Positions 1 to 11,839 of a DNA stretch of 64,000 nt are shown here, in pieces. Origin of the DNA: Rhynochetos jubatus (lineage: Eukaryota; Chordata; Aves; Eurypygiformes; Rhynochetidae); contig CM050648.1 in the NCBI GenBank assembly GCA_027574665.1, forward strand, positions 65,117,363-65,181,362, read 5' to 3'. The position numbers and the translations under genes are program-made. The notes beneath the pieces were generated by a model. That model had not been told where the DNA came from, searched no databases, and worked only from the letters and a program-made list of their open reading frames with translations. Every line of letters begins with the position of its first letter. Positions within the stretch are counted from its first letter, which is position 1.

Positions 1-1560
1 TTAGATGTTGACCCAGCAAATTAAACTGTAAAATATGAGGCTCAATGTTATTATTACATACAGACACATTTTCTGTGCTCCTTATTAAAACCATCTTAAT
101 CAAACTCATTGTATTTTAGTCATGTTTTAAAATAATTATGCCAGAATATAAACCACATGAATATATAAAGGGAACAAGTTCCACTTGAATATGTTCAATT
201 TAACTTTTTTAAAGGAATTTTCCAATTGGTCTCCTTTGACATTTAAATTGATCACCTACCAAGGAAAAAAAAAAAAAACCCCACACTGAGAGTTGTTTGT
301 GCTTTTCTTAAAGCTTCCTAAGACACTGCTTCTATTATAGTTTCCAACAAAAAACCAAAACCCAGTTTTGTATATATGAAGCTCATCTTCGAAATATTTC
401 TGCAAATTCTCATTCCTAACTTTTTGTATTTTATTATTACTGTTTCGGTGAGAAGGACGACAGTGTCCCATCATCGGGTACAATGTCCTCTCTTCGGTGG
501 GTTCTCTTACATGGAAAATTACTGGGGTAGCTTTCCTTCTTCTCTGGTTCCTTTATGGATCTGTACTCCGCTGTTTGCCACAGTGGACAATGCCCTAATT
601 CACAGAAGTCTGACTGCGACAGGATCATTTTTAGTATTCCAACACTAGAAGTAGGATTCCTGATGTTGTCAGCCAAGTCCCCGTGCTCGGTGCACGTCCA
701 GTGTTCCTTCTTTATGAGCAGCGGAGATAGAGTCAACATAAAGACTGGAGTTTAGTGGGTTATTCACCTGGCCAGGCACAGATACTTACCTGAGGAGGAT
801 GAGGGGGATCATGCCCTGAGTTCTGCTGATGAGCTCTGAGCTAGGTTTAAAGGCAGTCTGAGGTTTGTCTCTGACTGTGTTTACCCCAAGGAAAAGGCAT
901 CATGATGTTTTGGGAGCTCTTCAAGGCAGCAAGAATTAGTAAGTTCTGTACTTTACTGTTAACTAATGGACTTTGTTGTGTTTAGAGAGTCCACACAAAG
1001 GCTCTGTGTACCCACATGTAGGTATTTTTCACTAACAAGTGCCTCACTCTTGAAGAATTAGGTGGAAACTGTTAACTTGTGCAGTGGACATAACTATACA
1101 AGAGAAGACAAAAGGGTCAGCACTAGGGCCTGGGCTATGGAGTCAAACCATGAGGTCTCAGAAGCGGGCGTTAGGGAGTACGTTGAGGAAACAAACAGGG
1201 GCATTTGCCTGGACTCTGTCCATACTCTATAAAAATTCATGTGAAAGATCCAGTGGCTGGATCCTCACACAGGAGGCTGGTGGGTATCCAAGAGGTAAAG
1301 CTAGGCTGGATTCTGTTACATGGGCATATTTTCACACTGTACTCATAAGGGGTGACTTTATAATCCTCTGACCTTGGTGCTAAAAGCTCCAGGAAAACCC
1401 TCTGGAATTTAGCCACGTACATTCGCTCTTGTCACAAGAGTAACTTCTGGCCTGAACACTTGCAGCTGAGGCCCCGCATGATTCTCCAAGAAGAGCAGAA
1501 AGTATATCCTACTTTAACCTGAAGACCTGAAATATATTTTAAAATTGCACATTGATTTTG
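1..1560. other. AT-rich stretch, no gene recognised
   Basis: Unique-looking AT-rich DNA. A run of 14 A lies at 265-278. On the minus strand a perfect splice-donor consensus (CAG/GTAAGT) is read from 792 to 784, but no coding exon could be recognised beside it. The short open frames on both strands overlap each other and resemble no known protein. Confidence 0.6.
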
Positions 1561-1567
1561 AGAAAAT

Positions 1568-1737
1568 GTGTCCAGGGAGGGTGTGTAATCCCTGTCTCTG
1601 GAAGTTTTCAGAACTTGATGGGATGAAGCCCTGACAAACCTAATCTAACACTGAAGCTAGCCCTGGTCGGAGCAGGAGTTTGGACTAGAGACCTCCAAAG
1701 GTTCCTTTAAATGTAAATTTTTCTAGGATTTTATGAG
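1568..1737 (+). mobile_element. CR1 LINE 3'-end fragment (old)
   Basis: The segment follows the 3' end of avian CR1: a degenerate 'vascular' of the tail region around 1575-1640, then a block at about 1668-1700 with the hallmark words GGAGTTTGGACTAGAGACCT and CCAAAGGTTCCTTT, then decayed copies of the terminal ATTCTATG-type octamer (TTCTAGG, TTTTATGAG). It carries no coding capacity. Many substitutions against the CR1 pattern I recall indicate an old insertion. The boundaries are approximate because the 5' side fades into flanking DNA. Confidence 0.8.
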
Positions 1738-1825
1738 CCTGTAGCTCTCCTTTTGTGAATTAAGACTCTTTGTTGTACTAGGCATTTTCCATTAAAGCCA
1801 TTCCAGCTCATAAACTCTGATGCAA

Positions 1826-2650
1826 TGCGACGCACTACCTGTGCCGCATCGCGCGGAGCAGCAGTCCCGGTCCTGGTGCACGCCCAGGAGACCTACTTAT
1901 CGACATTTAGCTAGGACAGGGAACAGCGCGCGAGTACCTGCCTTCCAAATAGCACTTGCCGCGGCGGCAGCAGCAATTTGACAAGGTATCGAAGTGCAAC
2001 ACCCAGATAGCCTGGATCTGAAGAAACCTTTCCTGGAAAGGAACCTTTTACCAAGAAGTGGCTTGAGCCAGTGTGAGGTCGGTGACCAGGCAGGCCTGCC
2101 AAGGCATGCTTTGCCCGGTGACACTGACTCCACGTGGGTCACATGTCCTGCTGGCTCACGCCACCTCCCTGGCCACGGTCCCTCCTCCTGCTCATCACTC
2201 GACAGCTTTTGGGCAGCCAGCACAGAGCGTACAGGAGGGACACGCAGAGGTTTTAAAAAAAAAAAATCTCTTATAAAAATAGCTCAGGAGACTCCTCACA
2301 CCAAAGCTGGAAATAGCAGAGAAAACACCTCCCGTGCTGGTTCAGGAGGCCTGCGCGTCGGGGAGGAACCTCTCCTTGCTAATGCTCCCAGTTGCCAGTT
2401 TACATTTTGACTACGTTAACTGCAGGCTCCCCAAAGCTGTAACTGTTTTCCCGGGGGCACTGTGCATTTACTAGCGATACAACAAGGTGATCCAAGCAGC
2501 TATTTAATGCTCACGGAGAGCGGCGTCGAAAACGAGCATCGCCGTGTGCTTAATAACGGAGATCAGGAGCTGAGGTGGAAGGAGATGTCGTGTCATAGTC
2601 GGGCGAGACGAAAGCCTGACGGAGAAGTCCTGCGAGGGAGGAAAGGGCAG
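1826..2650. promoter_or_regulatory. CpG-rich patch, candidate CpG island or promoter
   Basis: About 16 CpG dinucleotides fall between 1829 and 1992, including the clusters CCGCATCGCGCGG, AGCGCGCGAG and GCCGCGGCGGC. CpGs recur near 2355-2365 and again at 2519-2630. Flanking DNA is AT-rich and CpG-poor, so the contrast is strong. CpG islands usually mark promoters or unmethylated enhancers. No TATA box or recognisable first exon is clear. A minus-strand open frame (2223 to 1897) encodes an alanine run and is followed by a donor-like GGCAG/GTACTC near 1940, which fits a first exon but is weak evidence. Alternatives are a GC-rich unrecognised repeat or an isolated regulatory element. Confidence 0.4.
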
Positions 2651-3913
2651 GATGAGAGCATGGGAAAGATGAAAGGAGATGCAGAATCTTTCCCTGCATC
2701 TTATTATTAAATATAATAATTTATATTAGTGCATTAATCAGATTTGAGTAACAGCGGTATCTGGTGAAATTCGGAATCAGCTCTAAATAGGAAACAGGTG
2801 TCATCTCAGAATGTGCTGCAGACAAGCTTTCTAGTTCAACCTCCTCGTGGTGCCCAGGAGAAACACTCTATTTTTTTTATACCTTACATGAGAGGAGAGA
2901 GAGTGGTGGGGTGCAGGGGGGAGGTGTTGGGGAATCAGAGCAGGAGGAGTAGAAAAATTTGTATGTGGCTTATGAGGAAGAAGAATGTGGTTAAGAGGGC
3001 TTTTTTTTCTTTCTTTTTAACCCCCTAACAGGTTAGGGAAACTATTGCTGGCTAAAGATGTTACCAGAGGAGCTAAAGAATGCATTCCTAAGCCCAATTT
3101 TTTTCTCTGTAGTTTCAGAAAATGTATCAAAGTGCCAGGGTATCTGATTATTCAGCCCCTGCTTTGGCATCGTACAGTACAAATGAGTGCAGCTCAGCAT
3201 GGATTGAAGATTCAGAGAGAAAAAGCTGTTGGGGTTTGATAGTGTTTTGGATCTCAGAGAAATCTAAAAATACCAAATACAGCCGGCACATGTGCAGTGC
3301 TTCAGCAAGCCGAACATCTGGGAGTATTCTCAAATGCTCCCCTTTGTGTTCGCTTGTTACGCTACCAGAGAGCAGCAGCAAAGTGCAAAGGAAAACTTAG
3401 TGGATTTTTGCAGTGCTTCTGCGTTCAGACACAAAGGCATCAAAAACAATAATGGGGAAAACTAATGTATGACAGTTTACAGCCCCTATTTACTCTAGTC
3501 TTGGAGGATCCTTTTGTGTCCTATGCTGTATCTCTCTCTGGTTTTCTGGAAGAATTATTATGCTCACTGTGGAAGGATATGCACATTTAAAAATGTACAT
3601 CGGTATTTCTCTTAGGGTGGGATTTAACTGAGACTTGTGGAATGCTTTGCAAACCCAAAGTGAACTTCACATAATGAGGCAGAAATTGTAATCATGTCAC
3701 CCACCATTCAAAGCCATCACTTTTCTTGACACAGTACTTGCTTTTGATAGTTATGTCAATGCAAAAAGCTTCCTTGAAAATCCAAAGTGGCAAAATAAAG
3801 ATCCAGGTCCAAAATAAATAAAGAAGTTTTGCTAAAGAAGGAGTTTTGTTGCAGACTTCAGTGAGATCAGGATTTCACTCAAGTAATTTGATTTTTGCTC
3901 ATTGATTTATATT
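2651..3913. other. Unique AT-rich stretch, no gene recognised
   Basis: Ordinary noncoding composition. A T-rich and C-rich tract sits near 3000-3025. Several overlapping short open frames on opposite strands at 3045-3400 look like chance. No repeat family recognised. Confidence 0.55.
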
Positions 3914-5074
3914 ACAGAATCATGTAATCACACAGAATGATTTAAGTTGGAAAAGACCTTTAAGATCTTTGAGTCCAGCTGTTAACCTGACGCTGTCCAG
4001 TCCACCACTAAACCATGTCCCTGAGCACCACATCCTTTAAATACCTCCAGGGATGGTGACTCAACCACCTCCCTGGGCAGCCTGTTCCAATGCCTGACAA
4101 CCCTTTCAGTGAAGAAATTCTTCCTAATATCCAATCTAAACCTCCCCTGGTGCATCTTGAGGCCATTTCCTCGTGTGCTATTGCTTGTTACCTGGGAAAA
4201 GAGACCAACACCCACCTGGCTACAACCTCCTTTCAGGCAGTTGTAGAGAGCGATAAGGTCTTCCCTCAGCCTCCCCTTCTCCAGGCTAAACACCCCCAGC
4301 TCCCTCAGCTGCTCTTCACAGGACTTGTGCTCCAGACCCTTCCCCAGCTCCGCTGCCCTTCTCTGGACACGCTCCAGCACCTCAATGTCTGTCTTGTAGT
4401 GAGGGGCCCAAAGCTGAACACAGGAGTCGAGGTGCGGCCTCATCAGTGCCCAGCACAGGGGGACAATCACTGCCCTAGTCCTGCTGGCCACACTGTTCCT
4501 GGTATAAGCGAGGATGTCGTTGGTCTTTTTGGCCACCTGGGCACACTGTCAGCTCAGGTACAGCCAACTGTTGATCAACACCCCCAGGTCCTTTTCCACC
4601 AGGCAGCTTTCCAGCAGCTCTTCCCCAGGCCTGTAGCATTGCAGGGGGTTGTTGTGGCCCAAGTGCAGGACCCAGCACTTGGCCCTGTTGAACCTCGTAC
4701 ATCTGGCCTCGGCCCATCGATCCAGCCTGTCCAGATCCCTATGCAGAGCCTTCCTACCCTCAGGCACATCAACACTCCCGCCCAACTTGGTGTCATCTGC
4801 AAACTTACTCATGAGGATCCCCTCGTCCAGATCATCGATAAAGATGTTAAACAGAACTGGTCCCAGTACTGAGCCCTGGGGAACCCCACTTGTGACCGGC
4901 CACCAGCTGGGTTTAACTCCATTCACCACAGCTCTTTGGGCCTGGCCACCCAGCCCGTTTTTTACCCAGTGAAAAGTGTACCTGTCCAAGCCAGGAGCAG
5001 CCAGTTTCTCCAGGAGAATGCTGTGGGAAACTGTGTCAAAGGCTTTACTATAGGCTAGGTAGACAACATCCACA
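3914..5074 (-). mobile_element. CR1 LINE, 5'-truncated, about 1.16 kb
   Basis: This is the best preserved transposon here. Read on the minus strand it starts inside the CR1 reverse transcriptase at about 5074, where similarity to CR1 stops abruptly, and runs through the end of ORF2 and the 3' UTR to decayed copies of the terminal octamer (plus strand CAGAATCATG and CACAGAATGA at 3914-3940). The 5' truncation is typical of CR1, which is copied by target-primed reverse transcription from its 3' end. No poly(A) tail is present, as expected for CR1, and no target-site duplication is obvious. It cannot move by itself because ORF1, the endonuclease and the first part of the reverse transcriptase are missing. 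Confidence 0.95.
3982..5072 (-). pseudogene. CR1 ORF2 reverse transcriptase fragment, one in-frame TGA
   Basis: This is the C-terminal part of the CR1 ORF2 protein, an endonuclease/reverse transcriptase that copies LINE RNA into nuclear DNA. The reading frame from 5072 shows the reverse transcriptase blocks in order: [10 protein letters not shown], then [14 protein letters not shown], then the catalytic FADD motif encoded at 4803-4792, then [13 protein letters not shown] at 4549-4547 interrupts the frame, which then continues in the same phase through [35 protein letters not shown] and [20 protein letters not shown]. Just after that last block, near 4030, the frame departs from the usual CR1 C-terminus because of a short deletion, so the end is altered. 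The endonuclease and fingers regions are absent. There is no sign that it is expressed. Confidence 0.92.
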
Positions 5075-6075
5075 TTACACAATCATATTTAATGAGGCTA
5101 CTTAAGGGACTAACTACAACTGTATGTCTCTGAGTGCCATGCCTGCTTAACAGATGGGGGTCAAAGAGTACAGCATCTGCACAAGGCTGTTTTGAAGACT
5201 TAGACAAATAGCATGATTGTGGAAACTTCTGGATCAAACAGCACCTTTCCCAGATATATACATATCAGAAGTTTTTATCAGTTAGAAAGGATTTTGCCAG
5301 GACTGAACAGCGCCAGGGGATGAAAAGTGTGAAATGGCAGCAGCCAAGACCAGAATCTGGTTTAAGGAGCCTGGTGTTTATCCAAAATGATGATGAAAAC
5401 CCCAATTTTTAATGCATCTTTCAAACTATTCAGCCACATGACTGAGATTTTAAAAAAATATATCGATATAGGCTGTATGGTAAACACTACAATTTAGAAA
5501 AGAGAAACAGGGATGCTCTCAGCTACCTGAGTGGATCTTATCTTTGGACTGTGCTTTTCTGCATATCTTCAGGTAGGCAGTCAGCACTGTCTTCTGGAAA
5601 ACAAACACTTACAGAAATAATACTCAGAGGACAGATCAGCACAACACCCCAAGGTTCACTCTGTGCTATGGAGAAGGCCAACCAAAGAACTTCTGAAGAG
5701 TTTCTGCTCTATTAATAATTTGTTTCAACAAAGAAATGGCTTCAAATTTCAAAGGGATGCAGGCAAGGTAAGAGCATGAAAGAGGATCTTCTTTATCAAG
5801 GGCTTTGGTTTCCATATGGCAGGAAGATACTGTAAGAAATACTGTCATCTTGTAGAGGTGAAAACAAACCATATTAAACTAAACCATATCAGTGAATACT
5901 GGACTTACAGAGAAATCCCTGAGTTGCAGAGAAAATAAGTTTATAGCTTAAGTCTTTCAAGATGGCCTGCTTATGCGATCACTGAGAGACAAAGATAGAG
6001 GGGAGCAAAAGAGATAGGAATGCCCATGTCCATGCAATAGGTCAGATTGTGTATTTGAAGAGAATGCATGTGCGT
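5075..6075. other. Unique stretch, no gene recognised
   Basis: AT-rich noncoding DNA between two CR1 copies. No repeat, RNA gene or credible exon seen. Confidence 0.55.
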
Positions 6076-6205
6076 ATTCAAGGCCAGGCTGGATGAGGCT
6101 TTGAGCAACCTGGTCTAGTGGAGGGTGTCCCTGCCCATGGCAGGGGGGTTGGAACTAGATGGGCTTTAAGGTCCCTCCCAACCCAAACCATTCTGTGATT
6201 CTATG
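6076..6205 (+). mobile_element. CR1 LINE 3'-tail, young subfamily copy 1
   Basis: This 130-bp CR1 terminal fragment runs from AAGGCCAGGCTGGATGAGGC through GTTGGAACTAGATGGGCTTT to the terminal octamer array (ATTCTGTG, ATTCTATG). It is nearly free of damage and almost identical over about 105 bases to the copy at 53006-53136, including the point at which recognisable sequence begins. No coding sequence is present. Its high similarity to the family pattern suggests a comparatively recent insertion. Confidence 0.92.
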
Positions 6206-7520
6206 TACACTAATTATAATCAGTGGGAAATTTGTACACACTCTGTGAGCCACCACTTACTTAGAAAAATATGTTGATTAGAACATGATAATTCACAAAG
6301 ACAATAATTCTCGAAGCTCAGGTATTTTATAATATCAGTTTAGGGGCCCACAAAGGCTGACGTAAGGAGTCAGGTGCCCTGTGCAGTTGTGTAGGCTAGT
6401 ACCCATCCCAACACCAAGGGAGACCGCTGGTTGAACATGTTCCCTGGCTCAGTAGAGCTTCTCTGAAGATCTGTATCAATCTTTATAACTATTTTAATAA
6501 TCTAAACCTAGCTGGGATGGAATTTCCAGTAGTATTTGCCACTGATTTATTTAAGAATTTTAATCGAAGTAGTTATCAAACAGTAACTGCTCAGAAAAGT
6601 CACTAATTGCTTCTGTGTGTTTGGCCTTAACATGGTGCCTATGGGGCAGCAATTTACAACAGCCATTGTGCGCCACTGCCACCAGCAGCTATCGAACTCA
6701 GACCCCGTGAATCAAAACCACTGAATTCCTCCCACCATCAAAAATGAGGAGGCTCTGCGAAGCTGTTAGGACCAGCCACAGAGCGTGCATTGGGTATTGC
6801 ATCCTTGCACACAGAATGGTAGCCAAGGAGTTAAAATCTTTTCTTTCTCAGGCCCTTTGCCCTAAAATCCAACTAGAAATAAATAACGTTTTCCTTTCTT
6901 ACCCCTCTGCCCCCAGAAAAGACACCAAAGTGGGATCAGTGCAAAACTAAGCAATAAATGAAATGGAATATTTGAGGGGGGGGATCAGGTGTTCTGTGTC
7001 CAGGTCATCTTTAAAACCTCAACAGGGAGAGTCACAGGCAGGCTGCAAAAGCTGAAGAATGGCCAGATCACAGGATTTGTAATTAGAGTGAGTACATGGT
7101 GCTTCCTCAGGGAAGAAAAAAAAAAAGAAAGATGAGCAGCTGTCTCAGCAAGAGTAGAGTCAGCGAGGACTCCCAATGAAATCAGATACTCGTCTGCAGA
7201 GAAAGTGAGTACCCTACATCCATCAGGCAGGCATGTGTCACGGCTAGTTGAAGAGAAATGGCTTCTAGAAAGTTAAGCTTCCTCTGAAACCTCAGCACAT
7301 CTATTAATAAGGGAGAATGAAAAGAAGGCTAGAAAATAAACTAGAAATACAAGCAGTAGTCACCTGAGGCTGCACATGATTAACTTCACCAAAGCACATT
7401 ACATGCCTTTACAAGGAGAAAAATTCAAAGAAATACTTTATTGCATTAGATAATGGTAAAAATAAACTGGTGTGACTTACATACCCGTGTGTAACAATTT
7501 CAACACTCAGACAATTATCT
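6206..7520. other. Unique stretch, no gene recognised
   Basis: Noncoding DNA with a G run (about 6976-6983) and an A-rich run near 7120. No repeat family or exon recognised. Confidence 0.55.
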
Positions 7521-7524
7521 GGGA

Positions 7525-7610
7525 CCCGATTCTGGTTTTACCCCAGTTCTATGTTGGTATAACTGCATTTATATCGGGATAAGTTTCAAGGGAGTAATTG
7601 CGCACATCCA
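7525..7610 (+). repeat. Possible ancient amniote interspersed repeat remnant
   Basis: The words GACCCGATTCTGGTTTTACC, GGTATAACTGCATTTATA and AAGGGAGTAATT, in this order and spacing, resemble a motif repeated throughout bird, turtle and crocodile genomes, in which ATTCTG-rich sequence precedes TTACAC and GAGTAACTCC words. I cannot name the family with certainty, and the match is degenerate, so this is a low-confidence call from recalled patterns. Confidence 0.3.
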
Positions 7611-10600
7611 TCAATCTAAACAGACACAGATGCTCCCAAGCTTTTGTCTAAGCTCTGAAAAAATACTAGGGTTTGTCTGAAGAACTGAGAGTTTCAAATT
7701 TTATCCTGTACCGCGCAAATATTATTTTACTGTTGCAAAGCAATGTCTTCAAGACGGTCAGAAAAGGAGCCTGGGAGCCAGAATAATAAGCAACACAGTT
7801 TTCAATAGATGCTGACCCGGGAGGTCTCAGAGACAGGGAAATTCACACAATTGGGTCTCTTCTCTCTCTGCTCTGCTGCTAGCACTATGCCTTATATCTA
7901 TTCTGCACAGCAGAGCAGCTTCACTCTCACTCCAGGACCCCATCTGCCAGACACAGCCGGTCACTGCCATATCGACAGCTATCCCTTGGAGACAGCAGGG
8001 ACAACACATACCTTCCCCTGGCACATCCCATCCGAGACCTGCTGTTGTCACTGCTCAGCAAGCACTGCAGCAGCGATAGGCACAGACCTCCCTTCCTGCC
8101 TCACACTCTTCATGTTTACTGACGGCTCATCCCTATTTCAAGCTATGGCTTCAGACATCTTTGCTGCCACCGAAGTGGGTCCCATAACATGCCAACAACT
8201 GCATCCACCATGTGGAGTCACAGGGTGGGCACGAGGGGCAGAGGTACTAAGAGGTGCCCGGGGCCCATGTGTGGGGTTTCCTCCGAAGCCAAGCAAAGGG
8301 GCCAGCAGTGAGCAGCAAAGATGCATCAACCCTCTTTTATTTTAACCACAGAGAACTTGTATTGTGTCTGTGTTTCCATAAGGTTTCTAAACAATATTAT
8401 GACCTGAAAGTGAAACAGAATTAAGTTGAATCTAATTTAAAGTGCTTTAAAACCAGGTAATTGGCAAAGCAGACTAACAAAATTACATGCCTGCAGGATG
8501 AGGTGCTTTTATTTCTCCTCAGCAGGGAAACAGACTTCCATGCAGTACCGTGCCTCTTTCTTCCTCCTGCAGTCAGCAGAACAAGAGAAGTAATAACATC
8601 AGGCAAATGTTATTCTTCCTTTGCCTTGGAACACGCACCGCTTCCCAGGCAAGTGAAATTGGTACCGTTCTGCAACAGTCAGATAGCAATTAATCTGTAC
8701 TCCCTCCACAGCTAGATCCAATGGGGCTTCCATCTGTCCAACCTAAAAAGCACGGCGGGCTGGGATCCGCGTGGAGATAAGCCATTCTCGCTGTTCCTTC
8801 TTGTGCAGACAGCATTGCCACGAGGGCTCATGCAGCAAAGAGGCTGAATGGGCCATTGTAGCCCAGCCCTGCCCTTCTCAGTCCTGGGAAAGGACGACGC
8901 TGTCAGCGGGACTACGCCAAAGAGCTTGGCACACTCTCTCTTTTGGTTGAATAATGCAACTGTTTAGAAGTTGGTGCAGGGATATAAGCTGGGCCCGAAG
9001 GCAGAAAACTGCCCAGAACTATGAGTGACATATAGACAGAACGTGTCCTGTGTACAAACTTCCACCTGAAACATGGATGACCACAGGCTAAAACACCAGT
9101 GCACAAACACTAAAGAAACTCACCGACAATTTATATCCTTCCTGAGGATGTCCAAGTCCTGAAATTAAAGATTTAGAGCCTAATAAAACTACTGTGCCTC
9201 TGGAAGGGGTAGTCACCATGGCATTCTTGGGTCGTAGGACAGGTGAATCTTCCTGTGGGCTCACCATGGGAAAGCTTGGCATTTCACCAAAGCCGGCAGC
9301 CTAGGCCTCCTCTGCAGCTGCCGAGGACGGAACAGCAGCACTGCAGGGTGACCCATCTCACGTGGACCACTTCTGCAAGGGTTGGGTGAGTCACCCCTCT
9401 AGGTGTGACCTTCGCCCACTTCCCATTGACTGGTTCAGATTCTGGTTCAGAGCAGACATCTTATTTTCCATGGCTCGGATTAGGGGAGATGGATCCTTCC
9501 CCTTCTTCCACTTGAATCCAAGCTTCTACGGTGAACTATCTTTTCTTTCACTGCTAGTGTTTGTCCAGGTCAGCATATCTGGTCTCAGTCTTAAGCTGAC
9601 ATGGCTTGGTAGCACAATATTTGCAGGGCTTTTTATTAGTAATTCTTATAAATGGCATGAATTAATTATATGGTATGAATTTTCACTGCATGTTACAAAT
9701 TTTAGTTTACGTGTTTCCAGCAGAGCGAGCATTCTGAATTTCCCAGGCAGACAGCTTGTCTTCTCACTCACAGGTCCACCCATGTAGTCCACCCAGAGTC
9801 CCTGCCCAGGCAGACGGCATAGCGTGCCCTCTGTTACAACACCCCAAAGCAGCAGAATTTTTCTGTTAACACGACACAGCTTCATTTCTGGTGCTCTCAT
9901 AATGCTGTGCTCTAATTGAATTTTTAATTTCTTTTATAGTATTCAATCCTGCAAACTGTTAAGCTGTACACTTAAAGAAGCTGCAAGATGAGCTTATAAA
10001 GTTTTCTACATTTGCCTGCTTTGTTTATAAAAAGAGTGTATAATGACATATGTTCTTTGAACCAGCTCTTAGCAATTAAAGTTGTTTGCTAATAAAAGTT
10101 TGTTGGTTTCATAATACAGGCAGAAATGTGGAACTGGGCTATACAAGCAAACTCACACATCAGGCTGATCATTTGTGAAGATCGGTGATCTTTGCTTCAC
10201 CTGTAATACATTGCAGAATGTTTTATAAGAAATGCTGAACACAGATGAAGCTACAAAAGAATGCTATTAATATTTAATTAATAACAGGAAGACTCATTAC
10301 ACAGTGACAGCTTTTGTAAATTTGTCTGTATAAAATGTCAGAAAGACACCACACAGACAGGTTAGCATGTCTGTGTTGATAGGCTTGCTTATAGGAATTG
10401 TTTTTGACAACAGAAGAACTTACTGCAGCACTGGCCTTATCGGCATGATCCTCTTGCAAAATAAAAGGGACCTCAAAAATGCTGAAAGGGAACAAGAAAA
10501 AGCCAGGCTGAGAAGACAATGTCAAGTGAGAAATTTGTAAAGAAAATCCAGTTGAAAGAAAAGGCTTTAAGTGAGACATTGCAGTGAAGGGAAACAGCTA

Positions 10601-11808
10601 CATACATCAACCGAGTGAGGATTTGTTCCTTTGTCCAAGAAAAAGAGGGCATGTTACAAAAGCACACTGCATAGTCAACTGAAGGAAATGCACTAGTTTC
10701 TTTTCTGCTTGATGAATAATTAACATGCAGTTAATTAAGAGGAAAAATGTATGCTAACGCATTCAATAGTGAAGTTTTTAGCTACTCGTATATATATTTT
10801 AGCAACTGAATGTGTGCAAAATAACTGATTTTGGGGGGAAAGGGTACTAGTTGAAAACATCAGCTGTGCTTAAATACAATGCCCATTATGTGTTAGCTTT
10901 TCATGACTGGAGAGAACTTGTACTTGCAGAAAGTGTACTAAACTCTGTATCCTCCTGCACTGAATTACTTTAAAGCAAGCAGAATCCAATTGAAATTCAA
11001 TTAAAAATGAGATAAAGCAGAAGCATAGACCTCGCTTATATATGGGACTTCCTCCAGCTTCATCCTTTGCATTGTCAAAACTCAAACAGACGGAGCAGAA
11101 GGAGTGCATTCAGTTCTGAAACTGAAGCCAGAACAACAAGCAGAAGATCCAGGCAATCTGCTGTGTTCCTCACAAGGAGAATTTACAAATAGTGGGAATG
11201 TTTTTAATTGTCCGTCTCTCACAAAAAGAAAGGAAAATAGCTTAATGGCAACACAAACTTTTAAAGTCAGACGCATCCTGGAGTATTGTGTTAATACTCC
11301 GCGTACAAACAACAGGTGTAAAAATTCAAGCACCGAAAACTAACATACTGTAAAATCCCGGGAAAAGAAAGGAAAATCAAACTGAGAGAAATAGTGGGCC
11401 AGACCTGTAAGTAGCCATAGACTCATTGAGTTGATATGGTATGAAATGTTTCCTTAGGAGTTACTGAAGCCCTTACTCCTTGCAGGAGTTGGTGCATCAG
11501 CCCTTCTTGTTCACCCTTCTTCCCTACCCCCTCCAAGGTAGACCCTACCACGCATTTACTCGTGGCCTGTGAAAATGTTGTACACATGATAGGTGTTGTT
11601 TATAGACATATGTATAGCAACTCATATGCACAATTTAGTTCATTGCAACGGGAAACTATGAACCTTACTGTCATTCTAAATAGGTGGGCTAGGCCCTGAA
11701 TCTTTATAAAATAAAGTGGCTATCTAAAATCTGATCCAGTAGTCAATGGTGCCTACAAAATGTCATCTATCCCCTGCTGGCAGTCAGTGCGATTTCCCTG
11801 ATACGAAG
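7611..11808. other. Long unique stretch, no gene recognised
   Basis: Mixed composition, somewhat GC-richer at 7800-8340 and 9280-9500, AT-rich elsewhere (for example 10000-10300). Overlapping short open frames on both strands at 7809-8345 show no recognisable domain and no consistent splice context. No transposon family recognised. Confidence 0.5.
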
Positions 11809-11839
11809 GATATGAGATAGATATGAGATAGATATGAGA
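11809..11839. repeat. Short tandem repeat, 11-bp unit
   Basis: The unit GATATGAGATA is repeated almost three times (11809-11819, 11820-11830, then a partial copy). It is a small minisatellite-like array in otherwise unique DNA. Confidence 0.9.

Noticed and set aside
784..792. Perfect minus-strand splice donor (CAG/GTAAGT), with another at 63674-63682
   Set aside because: A fixed 9-base word is expected about 0.5 times by chance in 64 kb on both strands, so two copies are not significant, and no coding exon is recognisable next to either.
4090..4872. 260-codon plus-strand open frame
   Set aside because: It is the antisense shadow of the CR1 reverse transcriptase on the minus strand.
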